In this document: positions 62,104 to 64,000 of the stretch, in pieces
Numbering within the stretch: position 1 is the first letter of the stretch
How the letters are laid out: each line of letters starts with the position of its first letter
Assembly: GCF_945906775.1 (NCBI RefSeq)
Contig: NZ_CAMDRE010000002.1
Span: 1,116,001-1,180,000, forward strand
Reading direction: 5' to 3'
Length of the DNA: 64,000 bases
Origin: Citrobacter sp. Marseille-Q6884
GTDB lineage: Bacteria > Pseudomonadota > Gammaproteobacteria > Enterobacterales > Enterobacteriaceae
Notes under the pieces: model-generated
Seen by the model: only the letters and a program-made list of their open reading frames with translations
What the model was told of the DNA's origin: nothing
Databases searched by the model: none
Translations under genes and position numbers: made by a program

Positions 62104-63054
62104 TTAATCGTCTTCTTCGTCGTCCAGTTCGACCGGAGACTGGTACTGATCGGGTTTAATCACCAGCAAGTCACAGCGCAGATGGTCGATGACCTGTTCT
62201 GCGGTATTCCCAAGAAATGCAGCTGAAATCCCGGTGCGTCCAACGGTCCCCAGGACCACAATACCTGCCTGCAAATGCTCCGCTAAATCAGGAATAACCT
62301 CTTCAGGCAGCCCTTTTTCAACGTGGGTGACGTTCTCATCAATACTGAATTTCTGACGCAGCGCCTTCATGGCCAGCAGGTGTTGCCCGCGGATCGCATC
62401 GTTATAAACGCTGGGGTCAAATTCAGGAAGTTCAATCGCGATGTTGATGGGGGTTACTGGGTAAGCGCCTACCAGATGCACTTCAGTATGGTTAACCTGA
62501 TCGGCGAGCTGGAGCGTTTCTTTGACCAGTTTTTCGTTCAGGGCGTTGTGATACGCTTCTTCACTGGCGAGGTTCACCGCAACCAGCGCTTTACCGCCTT
62601 CTGGCCAGGGTTGATCTTTGACCATCCAGACCGGGCATGGACATTTACGTAACAAATGCCAGTCAGTCGGGGTGAAGATAACGGCTTCCAGACGATCATG
62701 TTGGTGCGCCATCTTGAGGACCAGGTCATGCTTAGCACTGATAACTTCCTGGATAATGGCTTCAAAAGGACGGTTGTGCCAGACCACTTTTATATCTACA
62801 GGAATACCTGCTTCGATATAGTATTTCGCTTGTTCACGTATCCACGCAGTTCTCTGACTGATAACCCCCTGACGCATTGCCGTACGCTCATCTGGCGACA
62901 GCAGGGTAGTCATTTCGTAGGAAAAATCGTAGATCGGCAAAAAGGCTTTAATTGTGCCACCAATCCGTTGATGCAAATAAACAGCTCGCCGTAATGCTGG
63001 TTGATCATCCTGGTTCGGATCGATGACTACCAGCATGTTTTGATACATAGCCAT
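62104..63054 (-). CDS. uspE: Tandem universal stress protein UspE
   Basis: A 316-residue protein of two Usp domains (about 1-150 and 155-305), involved in stress survival, motility and aggregation in E. coli. The C-terminal domain keeps the nucleotide-type motif GIVVLGTVGRTGISAAFLGNTAE; it ends in an acidic tail DDEEDD. ATG 63052-63054 (MAMYQNM) matches E. coli. In E. coli and Salmonella fnr lies next to uspE; here the upstream side holds phage debris and a PTS gene. Confidence 0.95.
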   Translation of the reverse strand: MAMYQNMLVVIDPNQDDQPALRRAVYLHQRIGGTIKAFLPIYDFSYEMTTLLSPDERTAMRQGVISQRTAWIREQAKYYIEAGIPVDIKVVWHNRPFEAIIQEVISAKHDLVLKMAHQHDRLEAVIFTPTDWHLLRKCPCPVWMVKDQPWPEGGKALVAVNLASEEAYHNALNEKLVKETLQLADQVNHTEVHLVGAYPVTPINIAIELPEFDPSVYNDAIRGQHLLAMKALRQKFSIDENVTHVEKGLPEEVIPDLAEHLQAGIVVLGTVGRTGISAAFLGNTAEQVIDHLRCDLLVIKPDQYQSPVELDDEEDD

Positions 63055-63191
63055 ACAGGGTCTCCTTACAACTGTCACCGCAGTTTGTAATTAAAAGAGT
63101 AACCCAATAATGGGGATTGAAACAGGGGAGAACCTCTTACCAGATCAATAAATCAGGAAAATCTATAGTTTTTATTGGCATCCCGCTAAAA

Positions 63192-63404
63192 CTAAACGAT
63201 TTTTCTCAGTATTTGTGCCCCTTTTGGGCGTTCTGGGAGCAACGCTGTCGGTATACGGTTATTGAGTATACTGATCTGATCCTGGCTCATATCACCAATC
63301 CATTTTGAATAGACTTCGTAAACCCTACGCGCATTTTCGTGTCCAATCTGACTGCCGATATTAAGTTTTAAAGCCAGCGGTCTTAGTATGGCTGAAAAAC
63401 TCTA
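63192..63404 (-). pseudogene. C-terminal remnant of a phage tyrosine integrase (second site)
   Basis: Reading leftward, an open stretch ending at TAG (complement 63192-63194) encodes NIGSQIGHENARRVYEVYSK, WIGDMSQDQISILNN and a short tail ending LRKIV. GHENA and VYEVYS are the box II and catalytic-Tyr motifs of tyrosine recombinases. The upstream catalytic Arg region is missing and the start is not found. It marks the uspE-fnr gap as a former phage site. The 312 bases from 63405 to 63716 hold no gene I can support. Confidence 0.78.
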
Positions 63405-63716
63405 AAAATAGGTGCTGGGGTAATCAGGGTGCTGAGAATCCATTTGCTACTACTATTTCTGCCTTAGTCAGTACCCGTCCTACAGAATAGTTTGATTCTC
63501 TTCAAACTTTTAATTATCACATAGACCTTCTGATTACCGTCTTATCGGAGGATATCGCAGGGTGTGATGTCCAAAATTGTGACCCATCCCTCCCAAACCC
63601 CGTATTTCTTCCTGGCTGAGCCCAATTTTCTGATACTTCGCTGCCTGCAAATTGGTTTTTTTCTCACCGCTTAATGGTACTAACCTGCGCTTATACAGAT
63701 ACAAAGGGCACTTGTT

Positions 63717-64000
63717 ATGACAAATGAAATTATTGCTAAAGCGAATATCGAGCTGCAAATCAGGGCGCTGGACTGGCGGCACTCCATACAACTTGCCGGG
63801 GATTTGCTGACTAAAAATGGTTACACAACAAATGATTACACTTTAGAAATGATCCTCGCGGTGGAGGATCTTGGTCCTTATATCGTGGTCGCGCCAGGTA
63901 TCGCGCTGGCACATTCCCGACCGGCGACCAGTGTCATTAAAACCGGTCTAAGCCTTATTACACTCGCGGAACCCGTTCCTTTCGGCAGCGAAGAGAACGA
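63717..64000 (+). CDS. PTS EIIA component of mannitol/fructose (UlaC-like) class, N-terminal part
   Basis: The gene runs off the right edge; 94 residues are visible of about 150 expected. It begins MTNEIIAKANIELQ and has the phospho-acceptor region GPYIVVAPGIALAHSRPATS, with the active His near 70 in AHSRP, as in ascorbate or galactitol-type EIIA proteins. It should accept phosphate from HPr and pass it to an EIIB, whose gene probably follows. It is not part of the usual uspE-fnr order, so it belongs to an inserted sugar operon. The substrate cannot be told. Confidence 0.8.
   Translation, partial: MTNEIIAKANIELQIRALDWRHSIQLAGDLLTKNGYTTNDYTLEMILAVEDLGPYIVVAPGIALAHSRPATSVIKTGLSLITLAEPVPFGSEEN

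Noticed and set aside
63534..63791. Minus-strand open frame of 85 codons near the right edge
   Set aside because: It overlaps the start of the PTS EIIA gene on the other strand; no recognisable motif, and the overlapping part reads as an antisense shadow.

Overview
This window is chromosomal DNA of an enteric bacterium (Enterobacteriaceae), most like Citrobacter or a close relative of Escherichia and Salmonella. The gene order of the E. coli 28-30 min region is kept: btuR-yciK, sohB, yciN, topA, cysB, acnA, ribA, pgpB, lapAB, pyrF-yciH, osmB, yciT, pdeR, rnb, yciW, fabI, sapABCDF, psp, ycjM-W, ycjXF, tyrR, tpx, aeeB, mpaA, mppA, ynaI, ynaJ, uspE. The proteins closely match my recollection of the E. 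coli products in length and sequence. The genus is an inference. It rests on a mixture of traits: a Salmonella-like STM1697 homologue lies between fabI and sapF, the puu operon that separates sapA from pspF in E. coli K-12 is absent, and the ycjM-ompG cluster familiar from Escherichia is present.

Layout. 1-23 kb is housekeeping: cobalamin adenosylation, DNA topoisomerase I, cysteine regulation, aconitase A, riboflavin and pyrimidine synthesis, LPS assembly control (lapAB), RNase II and enoyl-ACP reductase. 23.2-24.4 kb holds an AT-rich regulatory stretch and a degenerate EAL protein. 24.5-29.8 kb is the sapABCDF transport operon. 29.8-32.2 kb is an accessory patch with a phage integrase remnant and an O-antigen-type acyltransferase. 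32.3-35 kb is the phage-shock system, with pspF divergent from pspABCD and a clear sigma-54 promoter.

35.1-49.4 kb is a sugar island. ycjM, an ABC importer (ycjNOP, with ycjV as its ATPase), the guloside/glucoside redox enzymes (ycjQRS), kojibiose phosphorylase and beta-phosphoglucomutase (ycjTU), the wide porin OmpG and the LacI-type regulator YcjW together form an uptake-and-cleavage pathway for an unusual glucoside. ycjV, disrupted in K-12, is intact here. pspE is not beside pspD; it lies on the far side of the island, divergent from ycjW. An identical 15-base candidate operator occurs at the ycjM promoter and at the ycjT/ycjU junction.

49.5-57.9 kb returns to conserved genes (ycjXF, tyrR, tpx and murein-peptide recycling by aeeB, mpaA, mppA). 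57.9-60.5 kb is a small accessory block: a MarR regulator with a cysteine cluster diverges from a thioredoxin-fold protein and a second Rof-like (Rho-inhibitor family) protein, then a DeoR regulator diverges from a VOC-fold protein. Both divergent promoters carry striking palindromes. ynaI, ynaJ and uspE follow. After uspE, where E. coli has fnr, lie a second phage integrase remnant and the start of a PTS EIIA gene that runs off the window. I saw no tRNA, rRNA, CRISPR array or intact insertion sequence.
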